DNA from: Myxococcales bacterium
Lineage (GTDB): Bacteria > Myxococcota_A > Bradymonadia > UBA7976 > UBA1532
Direction: 5' to 3'
Length of the DNA stretch: 64,000 nt
Assembly: GCA_020633435.1 (NCBI GenBank)
Contig: JACKDP010000001.1
Location: 1 to 64,000, forward strand
This document shows, in pieces, positions 53,941 through 63,743 of this stretch. The position numbers and the translations under genes were made by a program. Within the stretch, counting starts at the first letter, position 1; each line of letters starts with the position of its first letter. The notes below the pieces were generated by a model. That model saw only the letters and a list, made by a program, of their open reading frames with translations. It made no database searches and was not told the origin of the DNA.

Positions 53941-56900
53941 CTAGAAGGCCTGCAGCAAGGTGGCGGAAGGCGGCCGCCGCGCAGGATCGCGGGAGATGTA
54001 GAAGGTGGCCTTGATCTGATACGGCTCGAGCGGGCCGCCCAGGCCGGCCACGTTCACGTCGTACAGGCCGGGATCCAGCGGCATGCCGATGCTCGGGCAG
54101 GGGCTCACGCCGGTATCGGGCATCACCACGTCGCCCGCCCGACGGACGATCAGCAAGCGCGTCCCGGCCTTGCAGGACCCGCCCTCGTCATGCACATCGA
54201 GCGCGACATTCGTCGGCCGGGTGACGCGGATGAACGTGCGGTCGCTCTGGCCGGCCGGCGCGCCCGGGCGGACGAAGGTGCCCCCCTGGCTGAGGTCTTC
54301 GGGGACGCCGGGCCGCTCGAACTCGACCAGGAGGCCGCGGGGTTTGGTAGGGCCCTCGTCGTTCAGGCAGCCCTGGTCCCAGAGCTCTCCGGCGTACTCG
54401 TCGCGGCCAGCGTTGTTGGGCTCCCCAGCGCAGAACGGGGGCGGCCCGGCGGGCTCGCCCGTGATCGTCTCGAAGACGCCGTCCTTGCGGGGGGACCACA
54501 GGCCGATCCAGGGCCCGATGGCGACGGCGAGGGGGGTGACGAAGGCCAGCTCTTCGGGGGTGGTGAGGGTCGCCAGGTGGCCCCCCATGTCGGCGGCCAG
54601 GCGGCGCTGCTCGTCGTAGGTCCGCAAGGTGGTGTCATACAGGTACGCCCGGTCGCCGGCGGCGTTGGGGACGGCCCTGGGGATGAGCTTGCAGGCCGGC
54701 AGCGCGAGCTCGATGTTCTCGTTCTGCAAGCCTCCCGAGCCCTGGAAGGCGACGCCGACGCGGGCGATCCGCGCGGGGCCGGGAGGGAACGTCACACCGC
54801 CGTTCACCTGGACGTCCCCGTCGCCGCGGATCTCCTGGACGCGCCAGCCGGGGGCGGCCTGGACGTCGAGGCGGCCGACGCAGCCGTTGGCGTAGGTCGC
54901 TGGCGAGAACGTCGCGCTCCCGACGTCGCTGTCGACGGCCACCACGCGCTGCCGCTGGCCCCAGGAGACGATGCGGAAGCCGGGCGCCTGCGTCCGGCCC
55001 TGGAAGGGGACGGCTCCGCTCGGGACGCGGCCCGGCACCCGAGGCGGCGCCGCGGTGATGCCCGTGATGGCGCAGTCCTTGCGCGGTGCCCCCGTCCAGA
55101 GGGCGCCGGGCGCGATCGTGAAGGACTGGATGGGGCAGTGGCTGTACGCCACCTCGCCCGTCATGACCACGGCCGTCTGGTTCTCGATCTCCACCGGGCG
55201 CACGCGCATGCCGGAGTAGTGCCCACGCTTGAGCACCTTGTCGGACGCGACGCGCTTGAGCCAGCAGTGGGGATCGACGCCGCTCCAGGACCCCCGGGAC
55301 GCGAAGGTGAAGGCCTCGCACCGGGCCTCGGCGGCGCAAGCGCTGCGGCAGTCGTCGGCGCTGCCGGCGTCGAAGTCGCGCAGGTCGTCGCCCGGTCGCT
55401 CGCTTTCGGGCTCGAGGGTGAAGCTGTCGCGCGCGGAGCGCGGGTCCTGCGTCCGGGCGTCGACGCCCCAGACGAGCACCTTCAGGCTGCTCGCCGTCAA
55501 CAGCCGGCTGCCATCGGGGGCCAGGTCGACGGCGACGATGGGCTCGGGGTGCTCGACCGAGAGCACCATCGTGCCCGGGCCGTCCGTGCGGACGAGGTGC
55601 GCGAAGCGCCCGGTGGCCACGACCATGAGGCCCTGGTCGGGCCGCAGCCGCGTCACCGTTGCGGCCTGGAGGAGGGGCGAGGTGCTCAGGCCGCCGAGGA
55701 CGGCGTCCGTGGGCTCATCGGGGAGCAGCGCGGCGCCGCAGTCCAGGTCGGGCGCGGGGTCGGCGATGGCGATCCCATCAGAGCCATCGGTGCAGAAGCC
55801 CGCGGCCACGATGCCCAGGCCGTCGCGCCGGGAGAGCTGGTGTTCGCCGGGATCGGCCAGCGGGCTCGTGAAGAAGGTGGCGGGCTGGAGGAAGCGGGCC
55901 TCCAGCCGGTGGAGGCCGACGCTGAGCACGCCGCAGGCGGCGAGGAGGGCGGCGCTGAACGCGACCACGGGCAGCGGTCGCAGGCCGAGGCCCCGCAGCC
56001 CCTGGCTCCAGACGAGGCGACGCAGCCCGCCGGGGGCGCTGAGCTGGAGGGCGCCGAGCTTGCGGCCCTGGAGGAAGTCGACGAAGAGGCGGTCGTGCAG
56101 CGGGCTGTCGGCGGGCTCGGCGCGCAGGATGTCGGCGATGAGCTGCCGCCAGCGACGGCGGCTGCCGGCCCGCTGGGGATCGCGCCGGGCCACGTCCAGG
56201 CGGAAGGCCTGGTGGCGATCGCTCTGCTGGGCCAGGAGATCTTGCAGGAAGGCGCGGACGGCCTGGTCGTCCCCGGGGCTGATCCCCGCGAGCAGGCGCA
56301 GACGCAGCCAGTCGGGCAGCCAGCCCGCCCGCAGCCACGGCAGCCGGGTCAGGTCGATGAGGCGGCGCTCGGAGAGCAGGGGCTCGCCGTCGGCCTGGAG
56401 GCGCAGGCCGATGAACAGGGTGAGCGGCCAGCGCAGCTCGGGGTGGGCGGCGAGGCCCTGCAGCCAGCGGTAGCCATCGGGCCCGAGGAAGCGCCGCAGC
56501 TCGGCGAGCAGGGCGTCCACCTCGGCAGGGGGCGGGGCGTGCCGGCTCTGCCAGCGGCCGGGGGCGCTCTCGAAGCTCTCCGGCCAGGGCCCGCCCGGCG
56601 TGGGCTCCGGGGTGGCGTCGGCGGCCGCCACGTAGCAGGCGAGGCCAGCCTGGGTGGCGGGCAGCACCATCATGCCCTGGGCGGTGAAGGCGGCCTCGCG
56701 GAGCCCCCAGCCGGTGACCGGGAGCGTCGTGAGCAGCGCGCGCTCGGGCCAGGCCTCGAAGAGCGTCAGCCAGGGCGCGGGCCGCCCCGTCAGGGGGTGG
56801 CACAGGCCCTCGCCCTCGTCGAACACGAGCAGGCGATGCCCGGCGTGCAGCCCGGCCACCTCGGCCAGGTCGCGCCGCGTGCGGGCGCCCCCGACCCCGA

Positions 56901-58704
56901 CGAGCCGGCGGGGATCATGGCGGTAGGTGTAGCGCACGACGTCGACGCCGCCGTCGTGCAGGCGGTCGAGCAGGACGTGGACGCGCTGCGCCGCCTGGTC
57001 GCCCTCCCCCTGGCTCTGGATGAGGGCCAGGTAGGTCGGGGGCTTGCGATAGCGGCCATAGACGGGCGTGAACCAGCCCAGGTTCTCGATGGTGGCGGCG
57101 ACGGTGGCGTCGGCGTCGAGGTGCGCGCCGGGGGCGTCGACGCGCTCCCGCAGCAGCACCCGGGTGCGGGCGAAGGCCGCGCCCTGGTAGAGGTCCCGCT
57201 CGGGGGTGGGCAGGCCGATGGACGTCACGCTCTGGTCGGCGGCCGCGGGCCGGCGCTCCAGGATGAGGCGGCGCCGGCGACGGCGCCACGCCAGCCACGC
57301 CAGCGTCAGCGCCACGCAGAGCACGCCGAACGCGACCATCCCCGCGCGCCAGTGCGGGAGCAGGCCGACGTACCACGGGGGGCGGGGCGCCAGGATCACC
57401 AGCGTCGAGGGCCCGGCGCCCGGGAGCGGCGCCCAGGCCGGTCGGAAGCCGCGGTGCGTGATCTTGAGCCAGGGGGTCTCGCCCATCTCCACGGGGGTGA
57501 GCTCGATGCGGCCGTCGGGGTGGCCATGGGCCAGGGTGCCGCCGCCGCTGCCGTGCTCGCCCGCGTCCCTCGCTGGCGGGGTGTCGAGCCGCACCCAGGG
57601 GTCGCCCGCGGCGTCCAGGCAGCTGCCAGCACCGGCCCCGCCGTGCGCGTCCGTCGGCGTCGACGCGCAGACCCCCCAGGGCCGGTCGAGGGCCTCGAGA
57701 TCATCGTCTTCGCTGGCTTGCGGGGTGTCATCGGGCTGGTCGGGACGGGCGACGCTCCAGCGGCGGAGCTGCCCACCCGGCAGCCGCGCGACGACGTAGG
57801 CCCCCGACGCGCTGAAGGCCAGCGCCGTCGCCCCCCCGGGGTAGCCCCCGAGGCGCCGGGAGACGCCCCCCGCCAGCCACCACAGGCGCGCCGTCCCATC
57901 CGCCGACGCCGACGCGAGCATCGTCCCCGCCTCGTTGGCGGCCAGGCGGGTGATGCGGCCCCGGTGCCCGCTCAAGGTGCGGCTGGCGCTCGGCTCGGCG
58001 ACGGCGTCGGCCAGCGGCGACCCATCCACGGCGATGACGAGCCGACCGGGCGCGGGCGCGAGCGCCGCGACCGGGGGGGCGTCGCTCGGCGGCGCGACCG
58101 GGGGCTCCGGCGACTCGATGGGGTTCGCCGGCACCACCGCCGCGTCGACCGGCACCACCGCCGCGTCGCCGGGCACCACCGCCGCGTCGCCCGGCGCCAC
58201 CGCCGTCCTGGCCGGCACCGCCGCGTCGCCGGCCGACGCCACGGCGGCGTCGGGCCCCATGTCGGCGGCCTCGTCCACCTCGGGCAGATCCCCGCCCCAC
58301 CAGAGCGGCGCCGTCGCCGAGACGACCACCGCCGCTGCCAGCCAGGCCGCCGCGATGTACCGCCACCGGGAGGCCCGCTGGGTGGCCACCCCCAGGGGCC
58401 GCTCGGCCAGCGGCGGGGCCGGCGGGAGGGCGCCGACCTCGGCGTGCTGGCCCCCCAGCCCGATCCACCAGTCATTGAAGTGCTGCGCGAACGCCGCCTG
58501 CTGCTCGGCGCTCCCCGCCACGACGGGGCTGATGTGGTTGCGCAGGCGCGCCGGCTGGTCGGCCACGCCCAGCCGACGCGCCACCTCCACCGCCTCGACG
58601 ACGCGCAGCTGCTCCCCGACGCCGACGGGGAACCCCGCCTGCCGCAGGGCGTCCAGCAGACCGAAGAGATCGTCGTCGGTCCAGCGGGGGGTCGGCGCCG
58701 TCAT
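53941..58704 (-). CDS. Large membrane protein: CoxE-like N-domain, vWA-like core, PAN and lectin-type tail
   Basis: The product is 1587 residues. Residues 10-85 (LLDALRQAGFPVGVGEQLRV, FAQHFNDWW) match the N-terminal helical region of CoxE/vWA partners of MoxR ATPases. A transmembrane helix lies near 110-133, a WD-like blade (LSGHRGRITRLAANEAGTML) near 240, and a second helix near 450-475. Residues ~500-690 are vWA-like (YLALIQSQGEGDQAAQRVHV, then DPRRL). A third helix lies near 905-930. The C-terminal half has a PAN/apple-like module near 1110, a lectin-like beta domain and a C-type lectin-like module near 1350-1470 (DEQRRLAADMGGHLATLTTP). It is coupled to the MoxR and CHAT genes. I infer a receptor or scaffold of a conflict system. 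Confidence 0.75.
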   Translation of the reverse strand: MTAPTPRWTDDDLFGLLDALRQAGFPVGVGEQLRVVEAVEVARRLGVADQPARLRNHISPVVAGSAEQQAAFAQHFNDWWIGLGGQHAEVGALPPAPPLAERPLGVATQRASRWRYIAAAWLAAAVVVSATAPLWWGGDLPEVDEAADMGPDAAVASAGDAAVPARTAVAPGDAAVVPGDAAVVPVDAAVVPANPIESPEPPVAPPSDAPPVAALAPAPGRLVIAVDGSPLADAVAEPSASRTLSGHRGRITRLAANEAGTMLASASADGTARLWWLAGGVSRRLGGYPGGATALAFSASGAYVVARLPGGQLRRWSVARPDQPDDTPQASEDDDLEALDRPWGVCASTPTDAHGGAGAGSCLDAAGDPWVRLDTPPARDAGEHGSGGGTLAHGHPDGRIELTPVEMGETPWLKITHRGFRPAWAPLPGAGPSTLVILAPRPPWYVGLLPHWRAGMVAFGVLCVALTLAWLAWRRRRRRLILERRPAAADQSVTSIGLPTPERDLYQGAAFARTRVLLRERVDAPGAHLDADATVAATIENLGWFTPVYGRYRKPPTYLALIQSQGEGDQAAQRVHVLLDRLHDGGVDVVRYTYRHDPRRLVGVGGARTRRDLAEVAGLHAGHRLLVFDEGEGLCHPLTGRPAPWLTLFEAWPERALLTTLPVTGWGLREAAFTAQGMMVLPATQAGLACYVAAADATPEPTPGGPWPESFESAPGRWQSRHAPPPAEVDALLAELRRFLGPDGYRWLQGLAAHPELRWPLTLFIGLRLQADGEPLLSERRLIDLTRLPWLRAGWLPDWLRLRLLAGISPGDDQAVRAFLQDLLAQQSDRHQAFRLDVARRDPQRAGSRRRWRQLIADILRAEPADSPLHDRLFVDFLQGRKLGALQLSAPGGLRRLVWSQGLRGLGLRPLPVVAFSAALLAACGVLSVGLHRLEARFLQPATFFTSPLADPGEHQLSRRDGLGIVAAGFCTDGSDGIAIADPAPDLDCGAALLPDEPTDAVLGGLSTSPLLQAATVTRLRPDQGLMVVATGRFAHLVRTDGPGTMVLSVEHPEPIVAVDLAPDGSRLLTASSLKVLVWGVDARTQDPRSARDSFTLEPESERPGDDLRDFDAGSADDCRSACAAEARCEAFTFASRGSWSGVDPHCWLKRVASDKVLKRGHYSGMRVRPVEIENQTAVVMTGEVAYSHCPIQSFTIAPGALWTGAPRKDCAITGITAAPPRVPGRVPSGAVPFQGRTQAPGFRIVSWGQRQRVVAVDSDVGSATFSPATYANGCVGRLDVQAAPGWRVQEIRGDGDVQVNGGVTFPPGPARIARVGVAFQGSGGLQNENIELALPACKLIPRAVPNAAGDRAYLYDTTLRTYDEQRRLAADMGGHLATLTTPEELAFVTPLAVAIGPWIGLWSPRKDGVFETITGEPAGPPPFCAGEPNNAGRDEYAGELWDQGCLNDEGPTKPRGLLVEFERPGVPEDLSQGGTFVRPGAPAGQSDRTFIRVTRPTNVALDVHDEGGSCKAGTRLLIVRRAGDVVMPDTGVSPCPSIGMPLDPGLYDVNVAGLGGPLEPYQIKATFYISRDPARRPPSATLLQAF

Positions 58705-58711
58705 GCCGCGG

Positions 58712-59698
58712 TCAGGCGCCCGCCTGCCAGTCCCGCAGGATGTGCTCGGCCTGGGGCCGGTCCTCCACGGTCTTCACGAGCGTGGCGATGGTCGGCGCCA
58801 CGAGCCGCGGATCGCGGAGCCCCTGGGCACCCGCCTTCATCGGGCCCTCGGTCAGCAGGCGCAGCCAGGCCAGCAGCTCGCTGGTCGACGGCCGCTTCGC
58901 GAGCCCCGCCTGGGGCTCCCGGAGGCGCGCAAACACCTCCAACGCTTGGACAATCAGCTCGCGGCTCGCCCCCGCCGCCTCGCCGAGGCGCGCGTGCACG
59001 ATGTCCAGCAGCCGCTCGGGATCGGGGAAGGGCAGGTGGTAGAAGATGCAGCGCCGCAGGAAGGCCTCCGCCAGGTTCTTCTCGGAGTTGCTCGTCAGGA
59101 TGAGCACCGGCCGCATGTCCGCCCCCGCGTCGACCTGGACGTTGCCCAGCTCCGGCAGGCGGAAGTACATGTGCTCGACCTCGTTGAGGAGGTCGTTGGG
59201 GAAGTCGCGCGGGGCCTTGTCGATCTCGTCGATGAGCACCACCGAGCGCCGGGGGCCGGCGTGGGGGGCGTCCGGCGCCAGGAGGTGCGCCACGGCCTCC
59301 CGCGGGTTGGCCTCCAGGATGGCCTTGCCCAGCGCGCCGAAGCGGATGAAGGCCAGGGCGTCGACGTCGCCTCCGCGCTGGCTGGCGTGGAACCGCCCGA
59401 GCGCGTCGTAGCTGTAGAAGAGATCCCGGGCCACGGAGGTGGACTTGGACTCGAACTTCAGCACGGGCCCGAGCCCGAGCTCCCACGCGATGCTGTACGC
59501 CGCCTCCGTCTTGCCCGTCCCCGGCTGCCCGGTCAGCAGCAGGGGCTGGCCGAGCTGGAGCGCGACGTTCACGGCGTCGATGAGGCCCTGGTCGGCCCGA
59601 TAGCCGCTGGGGTGGCGGTAGCGCTTCTCCAGAGAGGGGGGCAGCGTCGCCGCCTTGCCATCGGCGGGCGCCTGGCCCGACCCGGTGTACCAGCTCAT
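58712..59698 (-). CDS. MoxR-family AAA ATPase
   Basis: The product is 328 residues, typical for MoxR. Walker A GQPGTGKT is at residues 57-64, Walker B VVLIDEIDKA at 153-162, sensor 1 LILTSNSEKNL near 197, and an arginine-finger-like FLRRCIFYHLPFP follows. It lies directly after the CHAT gene (TGA then ATG with no spacer) and 7 bases before the large membrane protein gene. MoxR ATPases act as chaperone-like remodelers of vWA proteins, which fits the neighbour. All ATPase motifs are intact. Confidence 0.88.
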   Translation of the reverse strand: MSWYTGSGQAPADGKAATLPPSLEKRYRHPSGYRADQGLIDAVNVALQLGQPLLLTGQPGTGKTEAAYSIAWELGLGPVLKFESKSTSVARDLFYSYDALGRFHASQRGGDVDALAFIRFGALGKAILEANPREAVAHLLAPDAPHAGPRRSVVLIDEIDKAPRDFPNDLLNEVEHMYFRLPELGNVQVDAGADMRPVLILTSNSEKNLAEAFLRRCIFYHLPFPDPERLLDIVHARLGEAAGASRELIVQALEVFARLREPQAGLAKRPSTSELLAWLRLLTEGPMKAGAQGLRDPRLVAPTIATLVKTVEDRPQAEHILRDWQAGA

Positions 59699-61255
59699 TC
59701 AGAGACCTTCCTGTTCGAGACAACTCTGGTAGCGCTGGCGCAGCGCGGGCACCAGCTCGCGCATGCGCAGGCGCGCGGAGCGGGGGTCGAAGAGGGCCTC
59801 GAGCGAGGCTCGCAGCCGCTCCTCCAGCAGCAGGCGGCTGGCGGCGTCCCCGACCGTGTGCGCGCCGTACTCTTGAATCCAGGTCATGACGTCCCCGACG
59901 CCGATGGTCTCGAGGGGCGGGAGCGCCACGACGCCCAGGCCCTCGGGGCACCCGGCCGCGAGCGCCTCGACGAGCTCCTCGGCCTTCTCGGCGGCCCCCT
60001 TGCTCACCAGCCCGCGCAGCCACCCCCCCAGGCCCTTCGCCTCTGTCGCCTGGTAGCTGATGACGAGCGCGAAGATCAGCGCGCGGCCCTTCGCCAGCCG
60101 CGGCCACGCCGCCAGGCGGTCGAGCAGCGCGAGCAGGACGCCCGGATCGGCCGCCTGCTGCGGCCCCAGCTCCCACACCAGCTCCTGCAGGATGGGCGCC
60201 CGCAGCCGGGCGGCCTCGTCGGCCAGCTCCGCCACCGTCACCCGGGCCCGGCCGCAGAGGCTCTCGCCGATCTGCCCCAGCAGCGCCTCCACCCGGGGCC
60301 CGACCGCGCCTCGCCCGGCGTCCTTGAAGACCACCCGCCGGGGCGTCTCGATGGTCGCCCCCTCCGCCAGCCCCAGCAGGCTGGGCAGCGTCAGCACGCC
60401 GACGCGCTGGACGAACTCCGTCGGGGCGTCGCGCTCGTCGCCATGCACCAGGACCAGGATCGGCCGCCCGTCGTCCTGGCTCAGGTAGGTGCTCATGTCG
60501 GCGCGCAGCTTCCCCTCCTGGGCGTGGCGGTCGCAGGCGTAGGGCAGCAGCGGCACCAGGCGCGCCTTCGCCCCCGCCGCGGCCGGCCGGGGCGCCGGCA
60601 GCAGCACCCGGTCCGCGGCGCCGCCGCCCTCGCCCACCGTCAGGTGCCAGGGCCAGCGCGCCTCGCCCCGCTGGGCCTGGGGCACCAGCGATCGCAGCGC
60701 GCGCTCGGGGTCGTCGCCGATGGTCGCCCGCTCGGCCGCCACCGCCTCGTCGAACGCCCGCTGGACGCTGCCCCCTCCGACGAGGCCACGGTAGAAGCCC
60801 TCGGCGAAGCGCGTCGCCACGGCGTCATCGATGGCCGTCGACGTCGCCACCACGGCGCCCACCCCGGCCGCCAGCAGCCGCGGCCCGTGCTCCGCCGACG
60901 AGCAGCCGTTCAGCACCACCAGCTCCAGGCCCCGCTGCCGGCCGAGGAACGCGGCGAGCCCGCCGCCATGGGCCTCGGTGCCAGCCCCCTCCCGCGACTC
61001 CAGATACAGCGCCCCCGAGCTGGCGTGGCCCGCGAAGTGAAACACCGCGATGCGATCGCGATACTCGGCCGCCTGGAACACCTCGAAGATCTCTTCGAGC
61101 GTCGCGTTGTCGCGGACGACCACCTCCACCTGCCCCTTGCGGCCCTCCAGCAGCGCGCGCAGGCGCCGCTTCTCCTCCGGCAGGTTGCGCAGGAAGGCTC
61201 GGTCGTCCTGGCGATCGTTCGCGAAGGCGAGGAAGAAGACTGGCCGGGGTGCCAT
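59699..61255 (-). CDS. CHAT-domain caspase-like protease
   Basis: The product is 518 residues. The N-terminal CHAT domain has the catalytic pair: His77 in VFHFAGHASSGALYL and Cys118 in LVVLNGCSSAEHG. AVVATSTAIDDAVATRFAEGF and GFYRGLVGGGSVQRAFDEA are typical later CHAT blocks. The C-terminal ~300 residues (from about 220) have a STAND/inactive-ATPase-like or effector-associated look (LVHGDERDAPTEFVQRV) but are unassigned. The ATG at 61255 with AGAGG upstream starts the conserved beta strand; upstream in-frame codons lack similarity. First gene of the CHAT-MoxR-membrane protein cassette. Cleavage of a host or partner protein upon activation is the inferred role. Confidence 0.88.
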   Translation of the reverse strand: MAPRPVFFLAFANDRQDDRAFLRNLPEEKRRLRALLEGRKGQVEVVVRDNATLEEIFEVFQAAEYRDRIAVFHFAGHASSGALYLESREGAGTEAHGGGLAAFLGRQRGLELVVLNGCSSAEHGPRLLAAGVGAVVATSTAIDDAVATRFAEGFYRGLVGGGSVQRAFDEAVAAERATIGDDPERALRSLVPQAQRGEARWPWHLTVGEGGGAADRVLLPAPRPAAAGAKARLVPLLPYACDRHAQEGKLRADMSTYLSQDDGRPILVLVHGDERDAPTEFVQRVGVLTLPSLLGLAEGATIETPRRVVFKDAGRGAVGPRVEALLGQIGESLCGRARVTVAELADEAARLRAPILQELVWELGPQQAADPGVLLALLDRLAAWPRLAKGRALIFALVISYQATEAKGLGGWLRGLVSKGAAEKAEELVEALAAGCPEGLGVVALPPLETIGVGDVMTWIQEYGAHTVGDAASRLLLEERLRASLEALFDPRSARLRMRELVPALRQRYQSCLEQEGL

Positions 61256-61367
61256 GCGCCTCTCTTGAGATCGACAGGGCCTCACTCTGGGCGATCTCCG
61301 TGCAGGTGTACAGTTCCACCTCCACGGGCACGACCTCCCACCCCGCCACGCTGCTACACTGCCCGCC

Positions 61368-61796
61368 ATGACGCCCTTCACCCGCATGCTCGCCGGCGCC
61401 CTCACGGGCCTCGGCGGCGCCGCCGGCCTCGACGCCGCCCTGACGCTGGGTCTGCCCGCGCTGGCGGGCTTCCTCCCTCTGTGGTGCTACCTCGCCGGCG
61501 CCATCGCGGGGGCCGCGGGCGGTCTGCTGGCTCGCCGCCTGGGGCGGGCCCTCTGGCTGCTCGCCCTCCTCGGGGTGGCCGGCCTCGCCGCCGCCGGCCT
61601 CGTCATGCCGTCCCAGACCCCCGCCTGGGAGAGCAAGGCGGGCTGGCAGGCCTGCCGCCTCATCGCCGGCCCCTGGTACCTGCGCTCGCCCTTCCCGGTG
61701 GCCACGCCGCCCTGCGGGGTGCTGGCCATGTGCGCCAACGAGAGCGCGTGGTGGCCCCGCGCGCAGCTCGCGGCCCAGGGCTGCCCCGCGCCCTGA
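61368..61796 (+). CDS. Small membrane protein, unknown
   Basis: The product is 142 residues. Three hydrophobic segments occupy the first ~80 residues (MLAGALTGLGGAAGLDAAL, LPLWCYLAGAIAGAAGGLL, ALWLLALLGVAGLAAAGLVM). The C-terminal ~60 residues contain four cysteines (ACRLIAGPWYLR, CGVLAMCANESAWW) and are probably outside the cytoplasm. It is divergent from the CHAT gene, sharing a 112-base gap. No family recognised; no clear ribosome binding site, so the start is moderately sure. Confidence 0.6.
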   Translation: MTPFTRMLAGALTGLGGAAGLDAALTLGLPALAGFLPLWCYLAGAIAGAAGGLLARRLGRALWLLALLGVAGLAAAGLVMPSQTPAWESKAGWQACRLIAGPWYLRSPFPVATPPCGVLAMCANESAWWPRAQLAAQGCPAP

Positions 61797-61956
61797 CCGC
61801 ACCCGCGGCTTTACCCCCGCCCGCAGAGCCCGCACACTCCCCCCCAGGCGGTGGTGAAGGCGCCGAGCACGCGGCCCCGCAGCGGGCCACCACCAGTTCG
61901 TGTAAACTCAAGAGATTCAGACACTTGTGGCGCCCCCTGGGCGCGTGGGGGGGATG

Positions 61957-63736
61957 ATGCGGTGGAGCCTGGCAGCGCTGGCGTGCCTGGCGGCCTGTGA
62001 GGCCGGCGGCGGAGCGGGGCAGGTGCTGACGCTCGATGGCGGCCCGGGCGCTGGCGGCGCCGCCGGGGGCGCGGCCGGGAGGCGCGCCCCGCGCGGGCGG
62101 GCGCGGGTGGCGAGGGGCCGCGGGCGGCGCGGGCGGCGCGGGCCGCGACGGCGGCGAGGGGGGCGCGGGCGGCGAGGGCGGCCTGCCGGCGCCGACGACG
62201 CGCTTCGCGGCCGACGACGCCACCTGGTCCGTCCCGACCGGCCTCGGCACGGCCGACCAGGGCGTGTTCCGGCTCGAAGATCGCCGCGGCGAGCTGGGCG
62301 CGAAGCACTGGACGACGCTCGACCTGGACGGGGACGGCCTCCTCGATCTCGTCTCCACGGGCCAGCAGGTCGCGGGCGTCCGGCCGGGCGTCTCCTCGAC
62401 GCCCCAGATCTACGGCGTGGCCGACGCCCCGCACTGGCGCGTCTGGCGCGGGACGCCCACCGGCTTCACCGCCGACTTCATCGAGTGGCCCGTGCCGGGC
62501 TCCCTGGGGCCCCGGGGCGAGGGCGCGGCCTGGCTGCGCGGCGATCCCGACGGCGCCGGCCTCGATCACTGGCAGACGCTGGACCTGGACGGCGACGGCC
62601 GCCCCGACCTCGTGTCGATGGCGACGAACCAGCGCGGCGTCCGGGCGGGCTACCCCTACACGCCCCAGGTCCATGGCCACGGCGACGCCCCGCACTGGAA
62701 GCTCTGGCGCAACGAGGGCGATGGCTTCGCCGCGGCGCCGGTGGCCTGGGCGGTGCCCGCCGAGCTGGGTGAGCCCGACGTGGGCATGATCCGCCTCACG
62801 GACGATCCCACCACCCCCATCGGCCTCGACTTCTGGACCACCCTCGACCTGGACGGCGACGGCCGCCTCGACGTGGTGTCCACCGCCAACAACCGCCCGG
62901 GCGGGCGACCCGGGCTCTCGGCGACGCCCCAGGTGCACGGGCTCGGGGCGTCGCCCTACTGGAAGATCTGGCGGGGCGGGGCCGACGGCTTCGCCCAGGC
63001 GTCGACGCGCTGGCCCGTCCCGGCCGGCCTGGGCGAAGCCGACCAGGGGGTGCTGCGCCTGCGCGGAGACGGGGGCGATCCCGGCGAGCGCGCCTGGGAC
63101 ACCCTCGATCTGGATGGCGACGGCCGACCCGACCTCGTCTCCACCGCCATCTGGCAACGCGGCCCGCAGCCGGGCGCCACCGCGACGCGGCAGGTCCATG
63201 GCCTCGGCAGCGCGCCCCACTGGCAGCGCTGGGCCAACGAGGGCGACGGCTTCGCCTCGGCGCCGACCGCCTGGGCGGTGCCGGCATCGCTGGGCCCGCC
63301 CCAGCAGGGCGCCGCCTGGCTGGCCCAGCGGCCCGACGGCGTCGGCCTGGACGCCTGGGTCACCCTCGATCTCGACGGCGACGGCCGCCTGGACCTCGTC
63401 TCGCCCGCCGCCAACCGCGCCGGCGTCCGGCCGGGCCAGTCCGCCACGCCCCAGGTCCACGGCCACGGCGACGCGCCCTTCTGGCGGATCTGGCGCGGCG
63501 GTGACGACGGCTTCGCGGCGGAGGCCGGCGCCTGGCCGGTGCCGGGCGAGCTCGGGCCGCCCGACCAGGGCCCCTACGCCCTCAGCGGCGATCCCGACCA
63601 GGCCACCCACTGGGTCACCCTCGACGTGGACGGGGACGGCGCCGTCGACCTGCTCTCCCCGGCCCGCGGCGGGCGCCCCACGCGGGTGCACGGGCACCCG
63701 GACGCGCCGCACTGGCGGGTCTGGCGCGGGGAGTAG
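61957..63736 (+). CDS. Third six-repeat FG-GAP/VCBS-like lipoprotein, frame-broken in the glycine tether
   Basis: The lipoprotein start MRWSLAALACLAAC (61954/61957, lipobox LAAC) and the first tether residues (GGPGAGGAAGG) are in one frame. The rest of the tether and six repeats of about 87 residues are in another, open from 62036 to 63736. The switch must lie between about 62,060 and 62,110, in a run of G and C. The repeats match those of the two lipoproteins at 28-32 kb: WPVP..LG, LDLDGDGRPDLVS, PQVHGHGDAPHW.(I/L)WR, ending HWRVWRGE. If the frame break is an assembly error, this is a normal paralogue; if real, the exported protein is lost. Confidence 0.7.
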
Positions 63737-63743
63737 CCGCCGC

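Noticed and set aside
54190..59103. 1637-codon plus-strand open frame across the CHAT-MoxR cassette
   Set aside because: It crosses two genes antisense, has no recognisable motif, and owes its length to the scarcity of stops in GC-rich DNA.
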